A stretch of 45,820 bases of DNA from a bacterium. Its GTDB lineage: Bacteria; Electryoneota; AABM5-125-24; Hatepunaeales; Hatepunaeaceae. Below, piece by piece: positions 21,221 to 31,170 of this stretch. Under the pieces are notes generated by a model. It was not told where the DNA came from. It saw only the letters and a list, made by a program, of their open reading frames with translations, and did not search any database. Both the position numbers and the translations under genes were made by a program. Each line of letters starts with the position of its first letter. The first letter of the stretch is position 1. The stretch is taken from positions 1 through 45,820 of the forward strand of contig JALGVR010000009.1 of the NCBI GenBank assembly GCA_025774605.1, in the 5' to 3' direction.

Positions 21221-21853
21221 TTAGAAGAGCGTCACCTCCCCGGTAAACAGGCTGTAGAACAGCCTTGACAGCTTGAAGATGGGGCTGAAAAAAAAGACGC
21301 CGGTATACCTGCCAAAGAAGAACAGGCCGATAATTACAATCCAACCGATCCGTTCGAACGCTTCCCACTTCGCGAGATACTGCAACGGTATCAGCCCGCC
21401 GACAACCTTGGAGCCGTCCAGAGGCGGGATCGGAATCAGGTTGAAGAAAGCCAGCATCAGGTTGATAAAGACGGTGAAGGCGAGCATCAGGTGCGGTATC
21501 GAGAACTGATCGATTATCCCGCTGATAACCATGAATTTCTGACACATGCCGGTGATCAGCGCAAGCAGGATGTTGGCGCCCGGTCCGGCGAGCGAAACCC
21601 AGATCATGTCACGACGGGGATTGCGAAAATAGGACGGATTGACGGGCACCGGTTTCGCCCAGCCGAAGTGGAAGATCAGCAGCGCCAACGTTCCAACCAG
21701 GTCAAGGTGCGCCAGAGGGTTGAGCGTCAGCCTCCCCATATTACGCGCCGTCGGATCGCCGAGACGGAAGGCGATGAATCCATGGGCGAACTCATGAACG
21801 GTCAACGCCAGCAATATCGATGGTATGAACAGGATTAACTGGGCGATGTTCAA
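21221..21853 (-). CDS. Site-2 protease family (M50) membrane protein
   Basis: ALTVHEFAHGFIAFRLGD (HExxH), FNLIPIPPLDGSKV. Confidence 0.92.
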   Translation of the reverse strand: MNIAQLILFIPSILLALTVHEFAHGFIAFRLGDPTARNMGRLTLNPLAHLDLVGTLALLIFHFGWAKPVPVNPSYFRNPRRDMIWVSLAGPGANILLALITGMCQKFMVISGIIDQFSIPHLMLAFTVFINLMLAFFNLIPIPPLDGSKVVGGLIPLQYLAKWEAFERIGWIVIIGLFFFGRYTGVFFFSPIFKLSRLFYSLFTGEVTLF

Positions 21854-22049
21854 ATATTAACCCGCTTTTAGAAAATAAATGTTTACTTGGCGCCTGGTGA
21901 AGGAGTACTCCGTTTCCAGGATTGTATCCCGCATCGTCACCATTTCCATGGTCAAATCTCACGCTGTCATTCCCGCCAAGGACATGTCCCACACCGTCAT
22001 TCCTGCGAAGGCAGGAATCCACTGTTCACAAGCATGGTTTCTCTCTGGT

Positions 22050-22281
22050 TACCTGCCTGCGCAGGTATGACAAGTTGGTTACCTGCCTGCGCAGGTATGA
22101 CAAGCCGGATACCTGCCTGCGCAGGTATGACAAGTTGGATACCTGCCTGCGCAGGTATGACAAGCTGGATACCTGCCTGCGCAGGTATGACAAGCCGGAT
22201 ACCTGCCTGCGCAGGTATGACAAGCCGGATACCTGCCTGCGCAGGTATGACAAGCCGGTTACCTGCCTGCGCAGGTATGAC
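22050..22281. repeat. 30-bp minisatellite of hairpins, about 8 units
   Basis: tacctgcctgcgcaggtatgacaagYYggW repeated at 22050, 22080, 22110, 22140, 22170, 22200, 22230, 22260; each unit holds tacctgc-ctgc-gcaggta. Confidence 0.97.
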
Positions 22282-22497
22282 ACCCGGCGGACTTCTCCTA
22301 CAGGCGCTAATTCGTAATGGTCGATTTAATTCAACTCAATTACAGCATATAAATATATAAGCGATAACTTCAATAGTCAAAGATTTTAGCTCGCTGCCAC
22401 TCCAAGCCGGTAATAACTCCCCCTTAAGCACGACTCCTCCCGCTCCAGCATCCTGTAACCGTCCCGTTCAGGAACATGTTGAACAGACCGGCTTCGA

Positions 22498-23553
22498 TCA
22501 GATAATCAACATCGCGTCGCCGTAGCTGTAGAAACGATAACCCTCATCGAGGGCGGTTTGATAGGCGAGATTTAACAGGTCCCAACCGATAAACGCCGCC
22601 ACCAACTGAAGAAGTGTGGAATCAGGTCGATGGAAGTTCGTCAGCAGGCGGTCGACAACCTTGAAGTTGTACGGTGGATGGATGAACAGGTCAGCGACCC
22701 GTTCACCGCCGGTCAGGGGCAGTTTTTCATTCGCGGCGTCTTCAAGCGCACGCACCACCGTCGTTCCCACCACCGTCACCCGCCGGCCGGACAGCCGGGC
22801 GTGGTTGATCGATTCAGCGGTCTGTGCCGGTATATGATACCTCTCCTCGTGCATCCGGTGGCGTGCAAGCTCATCGGTTCGAATCGGGATAAACGTCCCC
22901 AGACCGACATCCAGCGTCAGTTTCACGATATCGCAACGCCGGGCTTCAAGCTCGTTAAAGAGCCGGCGCGTGAAGTGTAAGCCCGCCGTGGGCGCGGCGA
23001 CCGATCCGGCCCGCCGGGCATAGGTCGTCTGGTAGCGCTGAACATCGAGCGCTTCCGGTTTCCTCTTGATGTAGGGAGGAAGCGGCGGAGCCCCATGACG
23101 CTCCAGCCACGGCAGAAAGGATTCATCTCCGTCTCCGGATGACCATATACCCCGCCATCTTCCCTCAGAATCCTTGCCCAGCAACCGCAGCGCGGCTCCA
23201 GCGGGCAGTGAGATCCTCAGCTCTGGTCTGAGACGCCTTCCCGGTTTGATCAACACAGACACCTCCCCTCCCGAATCGATACTCGAACCGTCGGTCGTCA
23301 GGAAAAGGAGGCTGACTTCGCCGCCGCCGGGACGATGCCCGGTCACATTCGCCGGCAGAACCCGCGTCTCGTTGACCACGATCAGGTCGCCGTCGACCTG
23401 CTCGACCAGGCTGCGGAAAGTCCCGATGTCCTCGACAAGCCCGTTCCCTCGATCCACCAACAGCAACCGTGACGAATCACGTTTGTCGGCGGGATATTGA
23501 GCCGTGCGATACTCCGGCACGATCACTTCAAACTCCGGTGGTATCCTGCTCAT
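22498..23553 (-). CDS. queA: S-adenosylmethionine:tRNA ribosyltransferase-isomerase
   Basis: DGSSIDSGGEVSVLIKPGRRL, PLPPYIKRKPEALDVQRYQTTYARRAGSVAAPTAGLHFT, LLTNFHRPDSTLLQLVAAFIG. Confidence 0.95.
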   Translation of the reverse strand: MSRIPPEFEVIVPEYRTAQYPADKRDSSRLLLVDRGNGLVEDIGTFRSLVEQVDGDLIVVNETRVLPANVTGHRPGGGEVSLLFLTTDGSSIDSGGEVSVLIKPGRRLRPELRISLPAGAALRLLGKDSEGRWRGIWSSGDGDESFLPWLERHGAPPLPPYIKRKPEALDVQRYQTTYARRAGSVAAPTAGLHFTRRLFNELEARRCDIVKLTLDVGLGTFIPIRTDELARHRMHEERYHIPAQTAESINHARLSGRRVTVVGTTVVRALEDAANEKLPLTGGERVADLFIHPPYNFKVVDRLLTNFHRPDSTLLQLVAAFIGWDLLNLAYQTALDEGYRFYSYGDAMLII

Positions 23554-23584
23554 GTGATATTCAGGCTTAAAAACACCGCATCCC

Positions 23585-23613
23585 TTGACATGTTTAATTT
23601 ATTATGGTAATAT
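23585..23613 (+). promoter_or_regulatory. Sigma70-like promoter TTGACA-17 bp-TAATAT
   Basis: TTGACA 23585-23590, TAATAT 23608-23613. Confidence 0.65.
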
Positions 23614-23662
23614 ACATAGTTTAACCATTTGGGGCTGTAAAGGCAATCCAATCCAGCGATCA

Positions 23663-24427
23663 ATGGACGAAACAGCGCAACATCCTCGGATGCACGGATA
23701 TAGATCACCGGTCTATTTCCTGTCCGATTGTCACCTGCCGCTGATAGCCAAACCCGGCCAGGAATCGTGGGTTCCGACCGTGGTTCGATTCCTGCGTGAG
23801 AAGGCATCTTCAGCCAGGACACTCTTCCTGGTGGGCGATATATTCGACTTCTGGTTCGAGTGGCGGCATTCAATTCCGGCGGCGGCGTTCCCGGTGCTCG
23901 CCGAGCTGAACAAAATGGTACAACAAGGCGTTGAAATATCATACATGGCGGGTAATCATGACGGTCACGTCGGGAGATTCCTGGAGACCGAGGTCGGACT
24001 GACGGCGACGCGCCGGTCGATCGATGCTGAGATCGACGGCAAGCGGTTCCACATCCTCCACGGCGACGGAATTGCCCTCGACGACAGAGGCTACCGCATA
24101 TTGCGCAGCCTCGTGCGCTGGAGACCGACCGAGGCGATTTACAAGCTCGTCCATCCCGACTTCGGCATCTGGTTCGCGCACAAGGTTTCCAGGTACTCCC
24201 GCGTGACGGGTGGAAACCCGAAGGTCACCGGTCTGGGTCCTTACCGGGACTATGCGGAGCGGAAGTTAAACGAGGGGTTCAACTATGTCATCATGGGGCA
24301 CGTTCATGAATCGGGCGTCTTCGATCATCCAAACGGCGGCTTCTACGCCATAGGCGACTGGATAAACCGGCACAGTTACGGTGTTTTTGAGAACGGCGGG
24401 ATGAAGCTGGAATTTTTTAAGGATTAA
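23663..24427 (+). CDS. UDP-2,3-diacylglucosamine diphosphatase-like metallophosphoesterase (LpxH-like)
   Basis: YFLSDCHLPL, FLVGDIFDFWFEW, YMAGNHDGHVGRFLE, ILHGDGIAL, VIMGHVHESG; ORF track start 23585 lies on the promoter, so ATG 23663 is preferred. Confidence 0.85.
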   Translation: MDETAQHPRMHGYRSPVYFLSDCHLPLIAKPGQESWVPTVVRFLREKASSARTLFLVGDIFDFWFEWRHSIPAAAFPVLAELNKMVQQGVEISYMAGNHDGHVGRFLETEVGLTATRRSIDAEIDGKRFHILHGDGIALDDRGYRILRSLVRWRPTEAIYKLVHPDFGIWFAHKVSRYSRVTGGNPKVTGLGPYRDYAERKLNEGFNYVIMGHVHESGVFDHPNGGFYAIGDWINRHSYGVFENGGMKLEFFKD

Positions 24428-24436
24428 CAGAAATTC

Positions 24437-26614
24437 ATGTTAAAAAATATCCTGCGCTTCATACTGAAATCAATCCGAAAATGCTGGCTCGGACTCGGAC
24501 CCAACGACTTCGTCCGCAGCATCAGTGCGGGCATAATCGTGATGATCATCGGCATCAGCGGTATTGGGCTGCTGCTCTGGTCGCTGTCGTCGAACCTGCC
24601 GGATCTCGAAAGGCTGAAGGACTATGAGCCGCGCCTTACCACCCGCATCCTCGACCGCAACGGTGAAACGCTGCTCGAGTTGTACAGCCAGCGCCGGATT
24701 CTGGTTCCGCTGGACAGCGTTCCCCAGCATACGATCGACGCCATACTCACCATCGAGGATACACGATTCTATCACCACTGGGGGCTGGATCTGTTCGGCA
24801 TAATCCGCGCCGCGGCGATCGATATCGCCTCCCTCAGCCTCAAGCAGGGCGCCTCGACCGTCACCCAGCAACTGGCGCGTGATCTTTATCTCCACAAGAG
24901 ACGCACGTTCGGTCGAAAGATCCAGGAGACGATGGCTTCCGTCCAGATCGAGCGCAACTATTCCAAGGACGAGATCCTCGAGATGTACCTGACCCAGATA
25001 CCGCTCGGTCACGGCGTCTATGGCATCGGCACGGCGGCGAAATTATACTTTGACAAGTCCCCGTCTGAATTGACCCTGGCGGAGTCGGCGCTGCTTGCCG
25101 CGCTGCCCAAGGCGCCGGCTCATTATTCCCCGTATTTCCATCCCGACAAGGCGCTCGGCAGGCGCAACCTGGTGCTGAAGAGGATGCTCGAGGTTGGAGT
25201 GATCGACACCCTGCAATATAACGAGGCGACCGCGGAAACGCTGTCGGTGATCCCGCGGACATCCGGCACATCCTGGGGAACGGCGCCCTATTTCACCGAG
25301 ATGATCCGGCAGAAACTGTCTGATGAAGGAAAGAGGCTCGGCTTCAACTACCTGACCGACGGTCTGACCGTTCATTCAACGCTCGACGCCCGCCTGCAGA
25401 GATTCGCCGAAACCGCCGTTGATACACACCTCGCCGTTCTGCAACCGGTCATCAGGGAACGTTTCATCAAACGCTCACTGGCGGAGATCTGCTCGACCCT
25501 GTACGGCCCGGATGAACCTCCCAATCTGCAGAGGGCTCTGGCGGACAGCGTGCTCATCGATTCGGTTTATCCCGGCCGAGCCATCGTTCAGGTTGCGTTG
25601 GTGGCGATGGATCCGCAAAGCGGTGATATACTGGCGCTCATCGGCGGGCGCGATTTTGCGAGTTCCAAGTTCAACCGCGCCGTCCAGGCGGTTCGTCAAC
25701 CGGGTTCGGTGTTCAAGCCGTTCGCCTATATGGCGGCGATCGACAACGGATATTCCCCGACCTTCGAACTGCTGAACCAGGACGTCGTCCTGACCATGCC
25801 GGACGGAACAAGGTGGGTGCCGCAGAATTACGATCATTCGCACGGGGGACCGACCACACTGCGCGAAGGGCTGCGCAGGTCGCTGAATCTCGTAGCCGCC
25901 AGACTGGTTCAGGAAGTGGTTCCGCCGCGCATGGTGGTGAAGTATGCCCACCAGATGGGAATCACCACGCCGATCGCCGCTGTCGATGCGGTGGCGCTGG
26001 GGTCTTCCGGCACAATACCGCTCGAGATGGTCGCCGCCTTCTCGGTGTTTGCCGCGGGAGGCATCTATCACCAGCCCCGCTCGATCGTGGAAGTCGAAGA
26101 CCGCTTCGGGGAGCGTGTGGCGCGTTATCCGATAGAGCGCAGAGTGGCGGTTTCGGCTGAAACCGCGTACATTATGACCGACATGCTGAGTACCGTAATA
26201 AACCGCGGCACCGGTGGATCCGCCCGCTGGAAGTACAATTTCCGTCAGCCCGCCGCGGGCAAGACCGGAACCACCAACGACTTCACCGACGCCTGGTTCA
26301 TCGGTTTCACGCCGAAGATCGTCTGTGGTGTCTGGGTCGGTCTCGACGACCCGCAGGAGACACTCGGCGCCGGTTATTCCGGCGCCGTCGCCGCCCTGCC
26401 GATCTGGGCGAGATTCATGAAGATGACCTACGATTCACTGGGCTGGGAAGGCGAGAAGTTCGAGATGCCGCCCGGCGTTGTCAAGGTCACCATCTGCCAG
26501 GACACGAAACAGGTCGCCGCGCCCTATTGTCCTCATAAGATTCAGGAGGTTTTTCGCGAGGACGCCAGACCAATGAGGGTATGCACAAAACATCGCAGGA
26601 TGGGTAAATTATGA
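24437..26614 (+). CDS. Penicillin-binding protein 1A (transglycosylase/transpeptidase)
   Basis: TIEDTRFYHHWGLDLFGIIRAA, GASTVTQQLARDLYL, RQPGSVFKPFAYMAAI, AAGKTGTTNDFTDAWFIGFTP. Confidence 0.95.
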   Translation: MLKNILRFILKSIRKCWLGLGPNDFVRSISAGIIVMIIGISGIGLLLWSLSSNLPDLERLKDYEPRLTTRILDRNGETLLELYSQRRILVPLDSVPQHTIDAILTIEDTRFYHHWGLDLFGIIRAAAIDIASLSLKQGASTVTQQLARDLYLHKRRTFGRKIQETMASVQIERNYSKDEILEMYLTQIPLGHGVYGIGTAAKLYFDKSPSELTLAESALLAALPKAPAHYSPYFHPDKALGRRNLVLKRMLEVGVIDTLQYNEATAETLSVIPRTSGTSWGTAPYFTEMIRQKLSDEGKRLGFNYLTDGLTVHSTLDARLQRFAETAVDTHLAVLQPVIRERFIKRSLAEICSTLYGPDEPPNLQRALADSVLIDSVYPGRAIVQVALVAMDPQSGDILALIGGRDFASSKFNRAVQAVRQPGSVFKPFAYMAAIDNGYSPTFELLNQDVVLTMPDGTRWVPQNYDHSHGGPTTLREGLRRSLNLVAARLVQEVVPPRMVVKYAHQMGITTPIAAVDAVALGSSGTIPLEMVAAFSVFAAGGIYHQPRSIVEVEDRFGERVARYPIERRVAVSAETAYIMTDMLSTVINRGTGGSARWKYNFRQPAAGKTGTTNDFTDAWFIGFTPKIVCGVWVGLDDPQETLGAGYSGAVAALPIWARFMKMTYDSLGWEGEKFEMPPGVVKVTICQDTKQVAAPYCPHKIQEVFREDARPMRVCTKHRRMGKL

Positions 26615-27324
26615 TTAGAGCGGTCATTTTCGATCTCGATAACACCCTGGTTGACTTTTACCGGATGAAGAAGTCCGCCGTTCGAGCGGCGGTCGATGCA
26701 ATGCTGGACTCCGGACTTGAAGGGAGTTTCGATGAGGCATACGACCATATAATGGGTATATACAAGGATGAGGGGATTGAATACCAGGAGGTCTTCGATC
26801 GCTTCCTCATAGAACGCCACGGCGAAATCAACCACAAGATGCTGGCTGCCGGAGTGGTAGCCTACCGCAGGGCCCGCGACGCGGCGCTGGTGCTCTATCC
26901 CCATGTGACAACGACCCTCACCACGCTCGCCAAGCACGGCATCAAGCTGGCGATCATTACCGACGCGCCGGCCAAGCAGGCCTGGTTGCGACTCTGTTAC
27001 CTGCATCTGCACAACCTGTTTGATGCGGTCATCGTGGCCGAGGAGACCGGCGCCCTTAAACCGTCGCCGTTGCCGTTTCATAAGGCGCTCGAAACCCTGG
27101 AGGTAAAGCCGGAGGAGGCTTTGATGGTGGGAGACTGGCCCGATCGCGACGTGGTCGGCGCCAAGAACGTCGGAATCCGTACCGTGTTTGCCCGTTACGG
27201 CGACCCGCGCGGCGTCGAACATTCCGGCGCCGACTACGAGATCGACGACATCGCCGAGATAATCGGGATCATATTCAAGGATGGAAGGGATGACCCCGGA
27301 CCGCAAGGCTTCCGGACTGCTTGA
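26611..27324 (+). CDS. HAD-family hydrolase
   Basis: IRAVIFDLDNTLVDFYRMK, LAIITDAP, KPSPLPFHKALETLEVKPEEALMVGDWPDRDVVGAKNVG. Confidence 0.92.
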   Translation: MIRAVIFDLDNTLVDFYRMKKSAVRAAVDAMLDSGLEGSFDEAYDHIMGIYKDEGIEYQEVFDRFLIERHGEINHKMLAAGVVAYRRARDAALVLYPHVTTTLTTLAKHGIKLAIITDAPAKQAWLRLCYLHLHNLFDAVIVAEETGALKPSPLPFHKALETLEVKPEEALMVGDWPDRDVVGAKNVGIRTVFARYGDPRGVEHSGADYEIDDIAEIIGIIFKDGRDDPGPQGFRTA

Positions 27325-27384
27325 ACGGAGAACCGGGATCTCAGTGTGTTTTGGATAGTCAAGGGGATAAAACGGAGAATATAC

Positions 27385-27413
27385 TTGACAAATGTGCAGT
27401 AGTATTGTATATT
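27385..27413 (+). promoter_or_regulatory. Sigma70-like promoter TTGACA-17 bp-TATATT upstream of the DUF6504-like/dinB pair
   Basis: TTGACA 27385-27390, TATATT 27408-27413. Confidence 0.6.
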
Positions 27414-27550
27414 GAGACTATTGACCGGTTCAGAGGTGATCACTTCCTCTTGACGAACAGCGCTGTAATATTGTTGCGGAATTTTTTTTCACCCCAATTT
27501 GAACATTTGCGCAGGACTTAAATATGCAGTTTAATCAGGGAGGTCGGTGA

Positions 27551-27805
27551 ATGCGCTTCGAAAAGATGAACGAGCTGATTGAGACGATCGTTCATTTCGG
27601 TCCGCAGAAGGTCATACCGTTGAGGTTGCTGTGGCGGGGACGCCCCCTTAGGATCAGGAGCGTGCGAGGGCGCTGGACAACGCTCGAAGGCAGGAGGAAA
27701 TGCTACCACTGGGCGGTCGTCGTCGACGGCGTCGGTCCCTGCGAGCTCTCGCTGGACGTCGAACGGATGGCCTGGGAGATCAATTCGGTGGCTATCGAGA
27801 ACTGA
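27551..27805 (+). CDS. DUF6504-like small protein, immediately upstream of dinB
   Basis: VIPLRLLWRGRPLRIRSVRGRWTTLEGRRKCYHWAVVVDGVGPCELSLDVERMAWEIN. Confidence 0.65.
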   Translation: MRFEKMNELIETIVHFGPQKVIPLRLLWRGRPLRIRSVRGRWTTLEGRRKCYHWAVVVDGVGPCELSLDVERMAWEINSVAIEN

Positions 27806-27816
27806 CGGGAGCCAAA

Positions 27817-29142
27817 ATGGCCTGGCATCATGACCGGCTTCAGCGCCATGCCCCGATCAGTCCGGCGCTTCTCGAGGGGACGGCAGACCATGCCGGCTCT
27901 GTTGAAATCGATCGCACCTTCCTCCACGTTGACATGGACGCCTTCTTCGCCTCGGTCGAGATACGCGACAATCCGGCGCTGGAAGGGCGTCCGGTCGCCG
28001 TGGGAGGAAGCCGACCCAACCGGGGAGTGATCACCGCAGCGAACTACATCGCCCGCAGGTATGGGTTAAGGGCGGGGATGACCTCGCTTGAAGCCCGGCG
28101 GCGCTGCCCGCACGCGGTCTTCCTTCCGGTGGAAGGAGCCAAGTACACCTACGTCTCGGCTCAAATCATGGCCGCACTGGAGCGTTTCTCGCCGGAGGTC
28201 AGACCGTTGTCGATCGACGAAGCTTCGCTGGAAATAACCGGTTGCCGGAAGCTGTACGGCAGTCCGGAGAAGCTGGGGCGATCCCTCAAGGACATGATCA
28301 GGTCAAGGTTCAGGCTGCCGTGCACGGTCGGCATCGGGCCGAACCGCCTGGTGGCGAAGATGGGGGCGAACCTGGGCAAGCCGGACGGTCTGAAGGTGAT
28401 CGGTGCCGGTGAAGCCGCTGAAATCTTCGCTCCACTGCCGGTGGACAGGATGATCGGCATCGGCGGGTCCACTGCACGGGCGCTTTACAGCCTGGGGATC
28501 AACACACTGGGGCAACTGGGAGCGGCTCCGGAGAAGCTGCTGAAGAGCTGCTTCGGCGTATATGGTCCGGTGATGGCGAAACTCGCGCGCGGCGAATGGT
28601 CCGGCGGGATGCGCCGGGATGAAGAGCGCAGTCCCGTCGAAAAGTCGATGGGGCACCAGCGTACGTTCGGCGAACCTCTCAGTGAGCCCGGGGCGTTGAG
28701 GGGAAAGCTGGTCGCACTGGCGGAAATGGTGGCCAGGCGGGTCAGGCGCGCCGGGATGCAGGGAAGGGTGTTAACGTTGACCGTCCGCTACACTGATTTC
28801 AGGACGGTCAGCCATCAAACGCGCCTGCCGGAGCCTACCGATGATGAAGAGGACATCATCCTCCATGGCTGGATGCTGTTTGATGAGGTCTACGATATTG
28901 GATCGAACGTCAGGCTGTTGGGATTATCGCTGGGCTCGCTGCGTCCGCGCGCCGGGGCGTGCCCGCAGATCGACCTGTTCGACAGCCACGTCAGACTGAA
29001 ACGACGACTCCTCTACCGCGCCCTGGATGACCTGCGCGATCGCTTCGGTGAAAGGGTCATCGCCCGGGCGATGGGGATGAGGTGGGAGCCGCGCGGACGA
29101 GACAGGCCGGGAGGCGATCCGCTTGAAACCCTCATGAGGTGA
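27817..29142 (+). CDS. dinB: DNA polymerase IV (Y-family)
   Basis: FLHVDMDAFFASVEIRDNPALEGRPVAVGGSRPNRGVITAANYIARRYGLRAGMTSLEARRRCP, SIDEASLEITG; start ATG 27817 preferred over 27700. Confidence 0.94.
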   Translation: MAWHHDRLQRHAPISPALLEGTADHAGSVEIDRTFLHVDMDAFFASVEIRDNPALEGRPVAVGGSRPNRGVITAANYIARRYGLRAGMTSLEARRRCPHAVFLPVEGAKYTYVSAQIMAALERFSPEVRPLSIDEASLEITGCRKLYGSPEKLGRSLKDMIRSRFRLPCTVGIGPNRLVAKMGANLGKPDGLKVIGAGEAAEIFAPLPVDRMIGIGGSTARALYSLGINTLGQLGAAPEKLLKSCFGVYGPVMAKLARGEWSGGMRRDEERSPVEKSMGHQRTFGEPLSEPGALRGKLVALAEMVARRVRRAGMQGRVLTLTVRYTDFRTVSHQTRLPEPTDDEEDIILHGWMLFDEVYDIGSNVRLLGLSLGSLRPRAGACPQIDLFDSHVRLKRRLLYRALDDLRDRFGERVIARAMGMRWEPRGRDRPGGDPLETLMR

Positions 29143-29222
29143 ACGGGGCTCGATAATTCGGCCCCTACGCAAAATTGGTTGTCCCCGAACCGGTTCCGGC
29201 TTCATCATAAAACATGCCCCCC

Positions 29223-29251
29223 TTGACATGCAGGCTTTTTCTGTGTATTCT
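29223..29251 (+). promoter_or_regulatory. Sigma70-like promoter TTGACA-17 bp-TATTCT
   Basis: TTGACA 29223-29228, TATTCT 29246-29251, upstream of the racemase. Confidence 0.6.
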
Positions 29252-29283
29252 TAGTGTCGCTATATTCCTTGAACTGGGTTGTT

Positions 29284-29985
29284 ATGAAAACCATCGGATT
29301 GCTCGGCGGCATGAGCTGGGAATCCACACTCGAGTACTACCGGATCATCAATCGCCGGGTTCAGAGGCTTCTTGGCGGGCTGCATTCTGCTGAAATCCTC
29401 CTTTACAGCCTTGATTTTCACCAAATTGAAATCCTGCAGCGGGCGAACGAATGGCAGCGGTTAAGCGTGATCATGGTGCAGGGAGCCCGACGCCTGCAGG
29501 ACGCCGGAGCGGATTTCCTGGTCTTGGCGACGAACACTATGCACAAGCTTGCCGATGATATCGAGAGCAATCTGTCGATTCCGCTGCTGCACATCGCCGA
29601 TGCCACTGCCGCTGAAATCAGGAAACAGGGTCTGAACAGGATCGGCCTGCTGGGCACGCGCTTCACGATGGAGGAGGATTTTTACCGCGGACGCCTCACC
29701 GGCAGGCATGATCTCGAGGTGATGCTGCCGAAGCAAGAGGATCGGGATCTGATACATGGCGTGATCTACGGTGAGCTCTGCCGTGGTGTCGTACGCGGGG
29801 ATTCAGAACGGGAGTTTTACCGCATTATCTCCGAGCTTTCGAGAGCCGGGGCGCAGGGAATCATCCTCGGATGCACCGAATTGTCAATGCTCGTCAAACC
29901 GGCAGGCTACGCGATACCACTGTTTGACACCACCGAAATCCATGCGCGGAGAGCCGCCGAGTCGGCGCTGGAAACATCCGACTGA
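29284..29985 (+). CDS. Aspartate/glutamate racemase family protein
   Basis: MKTIGLLGGMSWESTLEYYRIINRRV, DFLVLATNTMHKLAD, GIILGCTELSMLV. Confidence 0.93.
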   Translation: MKTIGLLGGMSWESTLEYYRIINRRVQRLLGGLHSAEILLYSLDFHQIEILQRANEWQRLSVIMVQGARRLQDAGADFLVLATNTMHKLADDIESNLSIPLLHIADATAAEIRKQGLNRIGLLGTRFTMEEDFYRGRLTGRHDLEVMLPKQEDRDLIHGVIYGELCRGVVRGDSEREFYRIISELSRAGAQGIILGCTELSMLVKPAGYAIPLFDTTEIHARRAAESALETSD

Positions 29986-30195
29986 TCAGCAATCCAAGCG
30001 GTTCTAACGGCGGATTTCGAGATAATAGCGCGAAAACGGCTCTGACCAAGCCGGTTTGGTTGACTTGAACCTTCAATATCATTAAAATGTATGGTTTTCC
30101 GGCGGGTTGTCCGAGGAGGCTTGACCGGGCGATCCGTTAAACGGTCAACGAACATCACGTTGACGATATTCAGATTGAAAAGGAAAACCGCACCT

Positions 30196-30282
30196 GGAGA
30201 GGTGGCCGAGCGGCTGAAGGCCCACGCCTGCTAAGCGTGTGCAGGGTCAAACCTGCCGTGGGTTCGAATCCCACCCTCTCCG
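30196..30282 (+). tRNA. tRNA-Ser (anticodon GCT)
   Basis: Acceptor GGAGAGG/CCTCTCC, discriminator G, anticodon loop ctGCTaa, long variable arm, T-arm gtgggTTCGAATcccac. Confidence 0.95.
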
Positions 30283-30354
30283 CTATCTGTTTGAATGTTA
30301 AGGGATTGCAATCAAATGCCGGGATCACACGCCGCCCGGTTCATCATTCCGCGA

Positions 30355-31170
30355 TCACCATTCATTCTTCAGCTTGACCAACTGCGCAGCCACCGAGACG
30401 GCGATCTCAACCGGTGTGTGTGAGCCGATTTCGATGCCGATCGGGCAGGTTATCCGCGCAATTTCGGCTTTGCTGAAGCCGTCGCCCGCCAACCGCTCCC
30501 GAATCTCCGCCGCCTTGCGTTCACTGCCGATGATACCGAGATAATAGAACGGTTTCCGCATCAATCGCTTCAATACTGAATAATCCTGCGCATGGCTATG
30601 AGTCATTACAAGGATGAAATCGCGGTCGGTCGAGGCGAGCTTTTCGGACAGCTCATCCAGTTCGCCGACCGTGATATCCGCGCCGGGAAACCGTTCGGGC
30701 AGCGCCCATTCGGCGCGCGCATCGTAAACCACGAGCCTGTATCCGACATCCGTCAACAGCTTCGCCGTCGGCTGTGCAACATGACCCGCGCCGAACAGAT
30801 GAACAAGCGGACCGGCGCCGAAAGGCTCGATCAGCAACTCCACCCTGCCGCCGCAGACCATCCCGGTCTGTTCATTGTCAGCGTCGTCGAGGTCGAGCTC
30901 CAACCGTTCAACACGTCCGGTTGACAGCGTTTTCAGCGCCTTCTCCACCGCCAGACGCTCCATCGCCCCGCCTCCGACCGATCCGGTAATCGCGCCCCGC
31001 CGATCCACCAGCATCCGCGCGCCCTCCTTGCGCGGTGATGAGCCTGAAGCCTTGACAATCGTAGCCATTGCGAAACATTCACCGCGCTGCAACATCCGCG
31101 CCGCTTTCAGCAACGGTTCGACGGAAGAATGGGAGAGATTGTCAGCCGTCTTCATCGCAATACCTCTCAA
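30355..31170 (-). CDS. xdhC: XdhC family protein (molybdenum hydroxylase maturation)
   Basis: ATIVKASGSSPRKEGARMLVDRRGAITGSVGGGAMERLAVEKA, HLFGAGHVAQPTAKLLTDVGYRLVVYDAR, YYLGIIGSERKA. Confidence 0.9.
   Translation of the reverse strand: MRGIAMKTADNLSHSSVEPLLKAARMLQRGECFAMATIVKASGSSPRKEGARMLVDRRGAITGSVGGGAMERLAVEKALKTLSTGRVERLELDLDDADNEQTGMVCGGRVELLIEPFGAGPLVHLFGAGHVAQPTAKLLTDVGYRLVVYDARAEWALPERFPGADITVGELDELSEKLASTDRDFILVMTHSHAQDYSVLKRLMRKPFYYLGIIGSERKAAEIRERLAGDGFSKAEIARITCPIGIEIGSHTPVEIAVSVAAQLVKLKNEW

Noticed and set aside
22050-22290. Regular 30-bp periodicity as a CRISPR array
   Set aside because: The units are almost wholly conserved with only about 5 variable bases; there are no 25-40-bp unique spacers and no cas genes nearby.
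21887-22360. ORFs translating to PACAGMTS / CLRRYDK / SYLRRQVSG repeats as a repeat protein
   Set aside because: The 30-bp unit is a multiple of 3 and open in several frames on both strands; these are well-known spurious ORFs produced by the palindromic repeat.
27321-27521. 66-aa ORF between HAD hydrolase and the DUF6504-like gene
   Set aside because: Overlaps the sigma70-like promoter and has no coding signature.
27440-27540. SOS/LexA box upstream of dinB
   Set aside because: gaacatttgcgc looks partly similar to a LexA site, but no convincing dyad (GAAC-N4-GTTC or CTG-N10-CAG) was found.
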